Assembly: GCA_963769045.1 (NCBI GenBank)
Contig: CAVYKK010000027.1
Span: 1 to 64,000, forward strand
Source of the DNA: Methanocella_A sp963769045
GTDB lineage: Archaea > Halobacteriota > Methanocellia > Methanocellales > Methanocellaceae
Direction of reading: 5' to 3'
Length of the DNA stretch: 64,000 bases
Both the position numbers and the translations under genes were made by a program. Positions 56,815-64,000 of this stretch are shown piece after piece. The notes beneath the pieces were generated by a model. That model was not told the origin of the DNA. It searched no databases and saw only the letters and a list, made by a program, of their open reading frames with translations. Each line of letters starts with the position of its first letter. Position 1 is the first letter of the stretch.

Positions 56815-58040
56815 TCCTTCAGGACTCCTATGCCGATGAGGCGCCACCTGGCGCCGACCCTGCGGCTGATGGCGATGTGCGAGCCGATCTCGGCGCACAC
56901 CGGCCGCTTGAGCCTGACTTCCGCCTCGTTCGTCCGGGCGGAAGAGACTACGCCGATGGTCGTGGACGTGCCCACGCTGAGCATCAGCGGCTCGCTGGTA
57001 GCGATGGGCTTTACGGCCATCGCTTCCTCCGAGACGCCGACTACGCGTTCGAGCAGCTGGGTCTTCATGACGAACTTGTGCCACACCGGGGGCAGCGTGC
57101 CGGGCTTGCCGGCGACCTGTCCTGCCATGGCGTCGCTCTTGGTCATGGCCGGGTCGAGCTTCGTGCCTACTGCAAGAAGACCGCCGGGCGTCGCGACGTC
57201 GACGGATTCTCCGCCATAGACGAGACGGGTGATCTGCGTGTTGATGGGCAGCCAGTTGGTCTTACCCTCGTACTCGACTTTCCGGCCGGGCCGGATCTCG
57301 ATCTCGTCCTTGACCGTAAGCTTGCCCTGTGATATGGTGCCTCCGAGGACGCCTCCGTTCAGTTTCGCCGGGAGCGTGCCAGGGCGGTTGACGTCGAACG
57401 ACCTTGCCACGTACATGAGGGGCGGCTTCTCGAGGTCGTGCTTCGGCGTCGGGATGGTCTCCTCGATGGTCTTGATCAGGACGTCGATATTGACGTTCTG
57501 CTGGGCCGATATTGGCACGATCGGGGCGTTTTCCGCCACTGTGCCCTTCACGAAGGCCTTGATCTGGTTATAGTGCTTCATCGCCTCCTCGCGGGAGACG
57601 ATATCGATCTTGTTCTGCGCGATGACCACGTTCTTGATGCCGATGATGTCCAGCGCCATCAGGTGCTCTTTCGTTTGCGGTTGCGGACAGGGCTCGTTGG
57701 CCGCGATGACCAGCACCGCGCCGTCCATGATCGCCGCACCCGACAGCATCGTGGCCATCAGGGTCTCGTGGCCTGGCGAGTCGACAAAGGAGACGGTCCG
57801 CAGTTCCTCCACGTCTTTGCCGCACGCCGGGCACTCCGGCTTGGAGCAGTAACACTCCGGCTCGTTGCAGTTCTTGCATTTATAAAAAGTACAGTCGGCG
57901 TAGCCGAGCCGTATCGAGATGCCCCGCTTGAGCTCCTCGCTGTGGGTGTCCGTCCACACGCCCGACAGCGCGCTCACCAGGGTGGTCTTACCGTGGTCGA
58001 CGTGGCCCACCATACCGATATTAACGACAGGTTGTGACAA
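56811..58040 (-). CDS. Translation initiation factor aIF2 subunit gamma
   Basis: A 409-residue translational GTPase. G1 is GHVDHGKTTLVSAL, G3 is DSPGHE and G4 is AQNKID. A zinc knuckle inserted in the G domain has CKNC, CYC and CPAC. Domains II and III (VARSFDVNRPGTLPAKLNGG) bind Met-tRNAi. With aIF2 beta (27548-28162) it delivers initiator tRNA. It is the first gene of the aIF2 gamma-PIN-rpo7 cluster. Confidence 0.96.
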   Translation of the reverse strand: MSQPVVNIGMVGHVDHGKTTLVSALSGVWTDTHSEELKRGISIRLGYADCTFYKCKNCNEPECYCSKPECPACGKDVEELRTVSFVDSPGHETLMATMLSGAAIMDGAVLVIAANEPCPQPQTKEHLMALDIIGIKNVVIAQNKIDIVSREEAMKHYNQIKAFVKGTVAENAPIVPISAQQNVNIDVLIKTIEETIPTPKHDLEKPPLMYVARSFDVNRPGTLPAKLNGGVLGGTISQGKLTVKDEIEIRPGRKVEYEGKTNWLPINTQITRLVYGGESVDVATPGGLLAVGTKLDPAMTKSDAMAGQVAGKPGTLPPVWHKFVMKTQLLERVVGVSEEAMAVKPIATSEPLMLSVGTSTTIGVVSSARTNEAEVRLKRPVCAEIGSHIAISRRVGARWRLIGIGVLKE

Positions 58041-58238
58041 ATTTGCTATCCTCCGCGGAAAATAATATTAAGCCTGGATTAATTCTTTATATATTACTCT
58101 GAGCGTTCATTCGTCTTAAGTATCACTTCTCATATAAGTACATTTTTACATTTGTATCGGGGAAGTTGTTACATAAGGCGTGCTGATACGGCAATTAATC
58201 GTGGCGACAGAGCCTGGCACCAGATACGGGGTTTCCAC

Positions 58239-58592
58239 ATGGACCGATTCGTGGAAGTGGCTAAGGCGGGAGAGCTAAAGGGCGGCGAAATGAAAAAGGT
58301 CCGCATAGAAGGACGTGAATACCTGCTCGTCCGTACACTGGACAGTTTCTATTGTGCGGACGCCCGCTGCCCGCACCTGGACGGCGACCTGTCAAAGGGC
58401 ACGCTGACAGGAACCATTGTCACGTGTCCCGACCACTTCAGCCAGTTCGACCTGGCCAGTGGCGCTATCGTCCGATGGACGAACCTGTCCGGTACTGTGG
58501 CCCGCATGGATCTGCGGACGCACCCCCCGAAACCCCTGGCTGTCTACGAGGTGAAGGTGGAGGGAGACCGGGTGCTTGCCCTTCTGTCGTGA
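58239..58592 (+). CDS. Rieske-type [2Fe-2S] ferredoxin
   Basis: A 117-residue soluble Rieske protein. Cluster ligands are in ARCPHLDGDL (Cys and His) and VTCPDHFSQFD (Cys and His). The start MDRFVEVAKAGELKGG at 58239 fits the family; an upstream in-frame extension is non-homologous. Small Rieske ferredoxins transfer electrons to oxygenases or reductases. It is followed by the CDGSH gene, so the two may share a redox chain. Confidence 0.88.
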   Translation: MDRFVEVAKAGELKGGEMKKVRIEGREYLLVRTLDSFYCADARCPHLDGDLSKGTLTGTIVTCPDHFSQFDLASGAIVRWTNLSGTVARMDLRTHPPKPLAVYEVKVEGDRVLALLS

Positions 58593-58688
58593 GCGCAGGC
58601 CTATCCCGGCTAATGCTGGCATTACGGCCATGTTCTTAACGATCGTCACAGTAACTATATTACCGGGCTAATCCATTGATCGGGTAAG

Positions 58689-59423
58689 GTGTTGTACCTG
58701 GACAAACCCAAAGTACCCGAATCGCACACGTGCAAAGTCGTTGTCTCGAAGGACGGGCCGTACCTCGTTTCAGGAGGCCTGCCAATGTCGAAGGAGATCA
58801 TTGTCGTCGATCCCGCCGAGGGATGCCCGACCGAATGGGTGCCGGGCGAGACGTACCCGGACAAGGATGCGTATGCGCTATGCCGCTGCGGCGAGTCGAA
58901 GCATAAGCCGTTCTGCGACGGCACGCACGCGAAAACCGGATTCGACGGCACGGAAACGGCCAGCCGGCAGAAATACCTCGACGAGACGGATGTCATCGGG
59001 GGCAAGGACATCGCGTTGCTGGATGTTAAGCCCCTCTGCGCCCGCGCCAGGTTCTGTCACCAGGCTGGCGGTGTCTGGGAGCTCGTTTACAACCAGAAAG
59101 ACCCTGCGACCAGAGAACGGGCTGAAAAGATCGCCGGCCAATGCCCGACGGGACGGCTGGTCATCTGGGACAAGAAGACCGAAATGCCCGTCGAGCCACA
59201 CTTCGAGCCTTCGATCAGCCTGATCGAGGACCCGGAGAAAGGCGTCAGCGGCGGAATATGGCTCAAGGGCGGCATACCGCTGGAGTCAGCCGACGGGAAG
59301 AAGTACGAGACCCGGAACCGGGTCACGCTATGCCGTTGCGGGCAGTCGGGCAACAAGCCGTTCTGCGACGGCAGCCACATCGACTGCGGATTCAACGACG
59401 GCGATAGCTCTCTCAAGGAATAA
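58689..59423 (+). CDS. Tandem CDGSH iron-sulfur protein
   Basis: A 244-residue protein starting at GTG with GGGTAAG upstream. Two CDGSH domains carry CRCGESKHKPFCDGTH (residues about 64-79) and CRCGQSGNKPFCDGSH (about 216-231), each giving the 3Cys:1His ligands for a [2Fe-2S] cluster. Between them is a DUF1271-like segment with CARARFCHQAG and CPTGRL, which may hold another cluster. Proteins of this design are electron or cluster carriers. No membrane anchor is present. Confidence 0.88.
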   Translation: MLYLDKPKVPESHTCKVVVSKDGPYLVSGGLPMSKEIIVVDPAEGCPTEWVPGETYPDKDAYALCRCGESKHKPFCDGTHAKTGFDGTETASRQKYLDETDVIGGKDIALLDVKPLCARARFCHQAGGVWELVYNQKDPATRERAEKIAGQCPTGRLVIWDKKTEMPVEPHFEPSISLIEDPEKGVSGGIWLKGGIPLESADGKKYETRNRVTLCRCGQSGNKPFCDGSHIDCGFNDGDSSLKE

Positions 59424-59474
59424 TGTGCAGAGAGTTTATCGTAAATCCTGTCATAAAGAGACCGTTGTGATCTG

Positions 59475-60428
59475 ATGAGGACGATCATTCTCACCCATGC
59501 GGACAGCGACGGCCTGTGCGCCGGCGCGGTCGCGCTCGCGGCCAACCCTGATTCGCCGCTTTTCTTCACGAACGCAGTCAGCGTGCTGGCCGACCTTGAG
59601 CAGGCAAAGGGGTTCGACCGCGTGGTAGTCTGCGATATCGCGATCAACATCCCGACGTCCGCCCGGCTCAAGGCGATGGTCGACATCATGGCAAGGGAAG
59701 CCGAGGTCATCTACATCGATCACCACCCGCTGCCGGAAGGCTTCGAGGCCGAATGGCTGACCAGTGACGTCACGTCCAGCGCTTCGGAGATGACCTATCG
59801 ATATTTCCGTAAAGACCTGCCTGCGGATATGAGCAGGGTGGCACTCTACGGCGCGATTGGCGACTACCGGGACAACTCGGAGAGCATCCACGAAATGGTG
59901 CAGGACTGGGACAAACGGAGCCTGTACTATCAGGCCGGCACGCTGTCACAGGGCATCGAGATCGGCCGGCGTGACTACGAGTTCAAGCGCTGGCTGGTCA
60001 CGCAGCTCTCGAAGAACGTCCAGCCCTCGGACATCGACATCCTGGCGAAGAACGCGATCATCGCTTCCCGGCAGGAGAACGAGCTGCGGAAACGGGTGGC
60101 CAGGGACGTGATCAGCATGAGCAATGTCTCTTACGTCATGGACCAGAATGCCTGCATGTCCAAAGCGGCAATCTACGCCCGCGTATACGGGCGTACGCCA
60201 GTCGGACTGTCCGCGGAGTACCGGGACCACCGGGACGCCTACGACTTTAGCATTCGCGCGATAGGTAACCTGAACCTGAACCTCATCCTGAGCACGACCA
60301 CGGCAAAATATGGCGGCAGCGGCGGCGGGCATCCACTGGCTGCAGGCGGCCGGGTGCCCGCAGGCAAGCTGAAGCACTTCCTGAAAGACCTCGACGAGGC
60401 CGTGACGGCAGCCCTGGCGAAATCGTGA
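59475..60428 (+). CDS. DHH-family phosphoesterase
   Basis: A 317-residue DHH/DHHA1 protein. Motif I is THADSDGLCAG (D-x-D), VVVCDIA is motif II, YIDHHPLPEGF is the DHH motif and the DHHA1 part ends with SGGGHPLAAGGRVPAG. Such proteins are exonucleases of the archaeal RecJ/GAN type, nanoRNases or c-di-AMP phosphodiesterases. The DHAD-type motif I (HADSDG) and length fit archaeal RecJ-like nucleases; the exact substrate is open. Confidence 0.85.
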   Translation: MRTIILTHADSDGLCAGAVALAANPDSPLFFTNAVSVLADLEQAKGFDRVVVCDIAINIPTSARLKAMVDIMAREAEVIYIDHHPLPEGFEAEWLTSDVTSSASEMTYRYFRKDLPADMSRVALYGAIGDYRDNSESIHEMVQDWDKRSLYYQAGTLSQGIEIGRRDYEFKRWLVTQLSKNVQPSDIDILAKNAIIASRQENELRKRVARDVISMSNVSYVMDQNACMSKAAIYARVYGRTPVGLSAEYRDHRDAYDFSIRAIGNLNLNLILSTTTAKYGGSGGGHPLAAGGRVPAGKLKHFLKDLDEAVTAALAKS

Positions 60429-60429
60429 G

Positions 60430-60625
60430 GTCTCAGTAGGTTGCAAGAGGTCACAGAGCTTCACCACAGAGGTCACAGAGGCCACAGAGGTATCCACAGA
60501 GGGCGTTTTTAATAGATGGCTAACGGGAAGCCTTTTCATTAAATAAACCTCTGTGTCGTCCTCTGTGGCCTCTGTGACCTCTGTGGTGAAAACCCTCTGT
60601 TACCTCCTGCGACCTCCGAGCCCTC
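60430..60625. repeat. Long inverted repeat with CACAGAGG modules
   Basis: A perfect 31-bp stem pairs 60460-60490 with 60560-60590; weaker pairing extends to about 60430 and 60625. Both arms consist of CACAGAGG-type tandem modules separated by TC or CC. The 69-base loop includes GGGCGTTTTTAATAG. It fills the spacer between the DHH gene and the next small gene and may terminate transcription. A weaker CACAAAGG variant is seen at 20768-20808. Confidence 0.85.
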
Positions 60626-60682
60626 TGAGTTGCCAAAACATATTAATATGAGTAGACACTATTTGCAAGGCGGTGATTCCGC

Positions 60683-60877
60683 ATGGGAAAGACTGGAAGC
60701 ATAGAATGGGTCCAGATCCGGGGCAGGAAGGGCCAGATGAGACTCGTACCGAAGGGCGATTCTCAGGCCAACAAGCCGGGACCCTCACAGCGCTATGATG
60801 CCAGAGGCTTCGTGAGCCGCGTTTCCGCAAGGACGAAGAAGAACGTGCTCGGCGTTAAGTCTAAGGCAAAGAAGTAA
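60683..60877 (+). CDS. Small basic protein (DUF5350-like)
   Basis: A 64-residue, very basic protein (MGKTGSIEWVQIRGRKGQMR, later SARTKKNVLGVKSKAKK). I recognise it as similar to DUF5350, a short family conserved in methanogens with no known role. GGCGGTG precedes the ATG at 60683. The charge suggests nucleic-acid or ribosome binding. Confidence 0.7.
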   Translation: MGKTGSIEWVQIRGRKGQMRLVPKGDSQANKPGPSQRYDARGFVSRVSARTKKNVLGVKSKAKK

Positions 60878-60904
60878 AACTATATCCTTTTTAACCGTCA
60901 GAAT

Positions 60905-60922
60905 GGCCCCACTCGTGGGGCC
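60905..60922 (+). terminator. GC-rich hairpin
   Basis: GGCCCCAC and GTGGGGCC form a perfect 8-bp stem with a 2-base loop 28 bases after the small basic gene. No strong T run follows directly, so it may be a processing or stability element instead. Confidence 0.5.
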
Positions 60923-61066
60923 TGACTCGTATTTACCTGATTTTGTTGTTACATCGTCCAGTGATGCTCGTATCGATATGCAATCGCCTGCGGCCGGCAT
61001 AGTAAAGCTTTTATAAAATTTCAACAACATTAGTTGTTTGTTTAAAATCTACATGTCCGGTACGAT

Positions 61067-61510
61067 ATGAGCGAAGCGAAAATTTCACCAAGCATTGCCA
61101 TTGTCGATGACGAGAAGGACCTGGTCGACGTATATGCGAGGCTGTTCAGGCAGAAGAAGATGACGGTATGCTTCGTCGCCGGTAATGGCGTAGAGGCCGT
61201 GGACTCATACCGGCGGTCGGCGTTGAAGCCGGATATCGTGATCATGGACAATCGTATGCCCCTGATGAATGGCCTTGACGCCATGAGGGCTATCATTGCG
61301 ATGGACTCCGGGGCTAAGTTTATCTTTCTGAGCGCGGATGCCAGCATCAGGGAAGAGGTGACCTGCATGGGCGCAGTCTTCCTGAAGAAACCGGCCAGCC
61401 TGAAGGAGCTGATCCGGAATATAGAATCGCTTAGCCGCAAGCACGACGATCACAAGCCGTGCCCGGGCGGGCAAGGCCGGGACAATACCTTTGGCGCCTC
61501 TGGCTTTTAG
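61067..61510 (+). CDS. Response regulator receiver protein
   Basis: A 147-residue receiver domain without output domain. The acidic pocket is IVDDEKD (residues 12-18), the phosphorylation site is Asp61 in IVIMDNRMP, Thr/Ser in FLSADAS and the lysine in FLKKPAS. A short disordered Gly-rich tail ends it. Such single-domain regulators signal by protein contact. No kinase gene is adjacent; the PAS kinase at 6430-7539 is an unproven candidate. Confidence 0.9.
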   Translation: MSEAKISPSIAIVDDEKDLVDVYARLFRQKKMTVCFVAGNGVEAVDSYRRSALKPDIVIMDNRMPLMNGLDAMRAIIAMDSGAKFIFLSADASIREEVTCMGAVFLKKPASLKELIRNIESLSRKHDDHKPCPGGQGRDNTFGASGF

Positions 61511-61768
61511 CGACGGCGCCCGGTCGGCAATGTAACGGCGACGTAATATATCAAAGTATTTTTTTAAAATTTTAGAAATAATATTAAGTAGCCTTAGCAC
61601 ACCAAACGCCTGGTGCCATGCATGACCTGCCGTAGCGTTAGCATATGAAATTTTTTCATTTATTATATTAACTATTGCATAATATTTTCTATGAATAAAA
61701 AGGTTTAAGAATGATGCAGTATATGTTATGACATCAATCTACATGATGATTCTATTCAGGGGAATTGT

Positions 61769-62113
61769 ATGTCCAAGGCAGAAATTTTAACACAGTTGAA
61801 ATCGGCCGAGGAGCAGGCGAAACAGCGACGGGCGAAGGCCGAAGACGAGGCCCGTCTGACCGTCGCCGCCGCACGGAAGGATGCCTCGGCAATCACTGAC
61901 AGCGCCAGGAACAAAGCCGCAAAGGACGCACAGGCAAAGATCGAGAAGGCGACGGCCGAAGTCACGGCCGAAGCGAATGCCTTGCGTGCTGACGGCGAGA
62001 AGAGCGCGTCGTCCATGAAGGCGACGGCCATGAAGAATGTCGGCAGCGCGACTAATTATCTGATCAACGAGTTCGAGAGGTACGTGGATGCTAGAGCCTC
62101 AAAGAATGGATAG
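61769..62113 (+). CDS. ahaH: A-type ATP synthase subunit H
   Basis: A 114-residue coiled-coil protein starting with GGGGAAT upstream of its ATG (MSKAEILTQLKSAEEQAKQR). Long Ala/Lys/Glu heptads form the peripheral stalk with subunit E. It is the first gene of the aha operon, overlapping the subunit I start by 26 bases. The order H, I is the usual one in methanogens. It works in ATP synthesis from ion gradients. Confidence 0.9.
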   Translation: MSKAEILTQLKSAEEQAKQRRAKAEDEARLTVAAARKDASAITDSARNKAAKDAQAKIEKATAEVTAEANALRADGEKSASSMKATAMKNVGSATNYLINEFERYVDARASKNG

Positions 62114-64000
62114 GGTCCTGATAGTCGGATCCAAAGACGTCCTGGAACCCACGATCAATGCGCTCCATGAATCGAACCTGGTACACCTCGAGGACTACGT
62201 CGAGGAAGGAGAATATTTTAAGATCGGAAAACCCCTGAATACCGTTACTTCGCTTTCTGAAAAGCTGCTGAAGCTGCGGTCGATCAAGAGCTATCTGGGC
62301 ACGAAGGATAAGCCTGCAGCCCCGGAGTCGCGGGAAAAGGTTCTGAAGGACGTGGACAAATACCTTGGCGACCTCGAAGCCTCTGTATCGAAGAAGACTG
62401 CAGAGCGCAGCGCCCTTGAGTCCGAGCTCAAAGAGCTGAACCGGCGTGAGGACCTGCTCAAGCCATTCGTAGCCCTGGGCATCCGCCCCGAGCTGCTCGG
62501 CGGCTACGAGAATGTGGCCACGTTTGTCGGCTTAGTGCCTGGCGACGCAGAGCCTGCTGTCAGGGCAATTACGCCAGACTACGAGTATTTCTCCGCAGAT
62601 TATGACAACGGTAAGGTTATCGCGGTCCTGGTCCCGAAGGCAGTCAGCCATCAGGTCTCCGAAGCCCTGGTCAAGAGCGGGTACGTCGAGATCGAGACGA
62701 CCCGGGACACGGGCGAGCCTTCTGCAATCACTAAGGCCATCGAGGACCGCAAAGCCCAGGTCAAGACAAGGGTCGAGGCTATCAACAAGGAGCTCGAGAA
62801 CCTGAACAACGAGTTCTCACGTTTCATCCTGTCCTCGGAGGAGCTGCTGTCCATCGACACGCAGAAGGCGGAGGCGCCCCTGCGGTTCGCGACATCAGAA
62901 AACACATTCGTCGTCGACGGCTGGATTCCTGCCAACGACTTCGACAAGCTCCAGGCCGATCTGGCGAAGGCGACGAACGACCGCGTCTACGTGACCAAGA
63001 CCGAGGCGGAGCCAAAGCCGTACAAGCGGGACACTGTGGAGAACACCGACAAGCACGTTCAGCACCACGAGATCGACGCACCGTCCAAGTTTAACAATCC
63101 TATGTTCATGGCCCCGATGCAGGGTTTCATCGACCTGTACTCGCGGCCCAAGTATAACGAGATCGACCCGACCATTCTGTTCTACATCGGGTTCCCGATC
63201 TTCTACGGGTTCATCCTGGGCGACATAGGCTATGGCCTGTTATTGCTCATCATGGGCATCGTGCTCAACCGGGTGCTCAAAAATTCCCCGGGCTTCTCGA
63301 TACTGACGAAGACCCTGCTCATGTGCGCAGCATCGTCGATCATCTTCGGCATCCTGTTCGGCGAGTTCATGGGCTACACGCTGGCCAGTGAGCGCATCGT
63401 CAACGGCGAGCCCGTCTTTGACATATTGTTTAATTATTATCCGCATGCCCTGACGTTCGGGTCGTTCGGCCCGATATCGCTGCCGCTGGAGCGGCTGGTG
63501 CCCGGCGGTCCGGCGCTGTTCGGCCACGGGGCCGAGGAAGTGTCGTCGTACATCTTCGGCATCAAGGACCTGCTGGTACTCACCTGTATCATCGGCGTCA
63601 TCCACATGACGCTCGGCTATCTGATCGGCATGAGAAACGAATATGTGCAACACGGCATGCGAACGGCGGTCCTGCACAAGGGCAGCTGGCTGCTGCTCCT
63701 GCTGGGCGGCGTCGCGATGGTCTGGTACATATTCCCGCTGATGATGGCCGGCACGATCGGCGCATTAAGTGTCACCGATCCGCTATTCATTGCAGGCGCG
63801 GCGCTACTGGTGTTCGGCCTTATCTTGCTTCTCATCGGCGAGGGACCAATCGGCATACTCGAAGTCCCCGGCCTCATGAGCAATACTCTATCGTACACGC
63901 GTCTTCTGGCCGTAGGGATGTCCTCGGTGGGCATTGCCTTCGCGGTCAACACGATGGTGGGGATGCTGGCGGCTGCCGGCATCATTGGCATTATCGGCGC
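62088..64000 (+). CDS. ahaI: A-type ATP synthase subunit I (partial, runs off the window)
   Basis: 637 codons are present, starting MLEPQRMDRVLIVGSKDVLE at the ATG inside the end of ahaH. The N-terminal half is cytoplasmic coiled coil and alpha/beta (to about residue 350); the membrane half begins with ILFYIGFPIFYGFILGD and has LSYTRLLAVGMSS, which contains the arginine that faces the rotor ring. Subunit I is the archaeal counterpart of the a subunit that forms the ion path. Its C-terminus is beyond position 64000. Confidence 0.95.
   Translation, partial: MLEPQRMDRVLIVGSKDVLEPTINALHESNLVHLEDYVEEGEYFKIGKPLNTVTSLSEKLLKLRSIKSYLGTKDKPAAPESREKVLKDVDKYLGDLEASVSKKTAERSALESELKELNRREDLLKPFVALGIRPELLGGYENVATFVGLVPGDAEPAVRAITPDYEYFSADYDNGKVIAVLVPKAVSHQVSEALVKSGYVEIETTRDTGEPSAITKAIEDRKAQVKTRVEAINKELENLNNEFSRFILSSEELLSIDTQKAEAPLRFATSENTFVVDGWIPANDFDKLQADLAKATNDRVYVTKTEAEPKPYKRDTVENTDKHVQHHEIDAPSKFNNPMFMAPMQGFIDLYSRPKYNEIDPTILFYIGFPIFYGFILGDIGYGLLLLIMGIVLNRVLKNSPGFSILTKTLLMCAASSIIFGILFGEFMGYTLASERIVNGEPVFDILFNYYPHALTFGSFGPISLPLERLVPGGPALFGHGAEEVSSYIFGIKDLLVLTCIIGVIHMTLGYLIGMRNEYVQHGMRTAVLHKGSWLLLLLGGVAMVWYIFPLMMAGTIGALSVTDPLFIAGAALLVFGLILLLIGEGPIGILEVPGLMSNTLSYTRLLAVGMSSVGIAFAVNTMVGMLAAAGIIGIIG

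Noticed and set aside
56815..57084. N-terminal extension of the PIN protein
   Set aside because: It lies wholly inside aIF2 gamma in another frame; the GTG at 56814 with GTGA overlap is the natural start.

Overview
The window is archaeal and almost certainly from a methanogenic euryarchaeote close to Methanocellales. The evidence is a complete coenzyme F430 operon (cfbA-cfbE-cfbD-cfbC-cfbB), a formaldehyde-activating enzyme, an Ech/NuoL-type membrane subunit, archaeal translation and transcription factors (eIF2 beta and gamma, L10e, Rpo7), an AglB oligosaccharyltransferase and the start of an A-type ATP synthase operon. Genes are GC-rich, many overlap by ATGA or GTGA, and TATA-like boxes precede several of them. 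No rRNA or tRNA gene was recognised.

Layout. 1-13.7 kb: an Ech/NuoL-type membrane subunit (minus strand, next subunit cut by the window edge), a HAD phosphatase, a GH15 glycoside hydrolase, a GT4 glycosyltransferase, a PAS histidine kinase, AsnRS carrying an in-frame palindromic insertion, Fae, two paralogous membrane-anchored eqolisin-like proteins and an MscS channel. 13.9-15 kb: a gene-free repeat region with a 72-73 bp tandem repeat and a large inverted repeat. 15-19 kb: five consecutive CBS-domain proteins. 19.1-24.4 kb: a possible structured RNA, a GTPase/OapB/OapC trio (the archaeal vesiculation module ArvABC), UMP kinase, a hydrogenase-maturation protease and a DUF155-like membrane protein. 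24.5-29 kb: secreted proteins, a TatD-type hydrolase, eIF2 beta and L10e, separated by repeat-rich spacers. 29.2-34.4 kb: a 234-residue and a 1483-residue coiled-coil protein that share a C-terminal motif and 11-residue repeats. 34.8-39.9 kb: the cfb operon. 40-49.5 kb: AglB, two related metallo-beta-lactamases, a cupin, a 2-hydroxyacyl-CoA dehydratase-like protein with its activator ATPase, a toxin-antitoxin-like gene pair and a broken second activator. 50-54.7 kb: an operon for a secreted protein with an in-frame TAG codon, two ABC-2 permeases and a secreted RCC1 propeller, next to an intact insertion sequence with a 10-bp target duplication. 54.8-64 kb: an EarA-like regulator, a metallopeptidase, Rpo7, a PIN protein, eIF2 gamma, iron-sulfur proteins, a DHH phosphoesterase, a response regulator and A-type ATP synthase subunits H and I (I runs off the end).

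The strongest candidates for undescribed biology are the hendecad-repeat coiled-coil pair at 29.2-34.4 kb, the dispersed palindromic repeat families in the spacers, the secreted/permease/RCC1 operon with its TAG-interrupted first gene, and the eqolisin-like pair. All functional assignments come from reading translated sequence and motifs; no database search was run.
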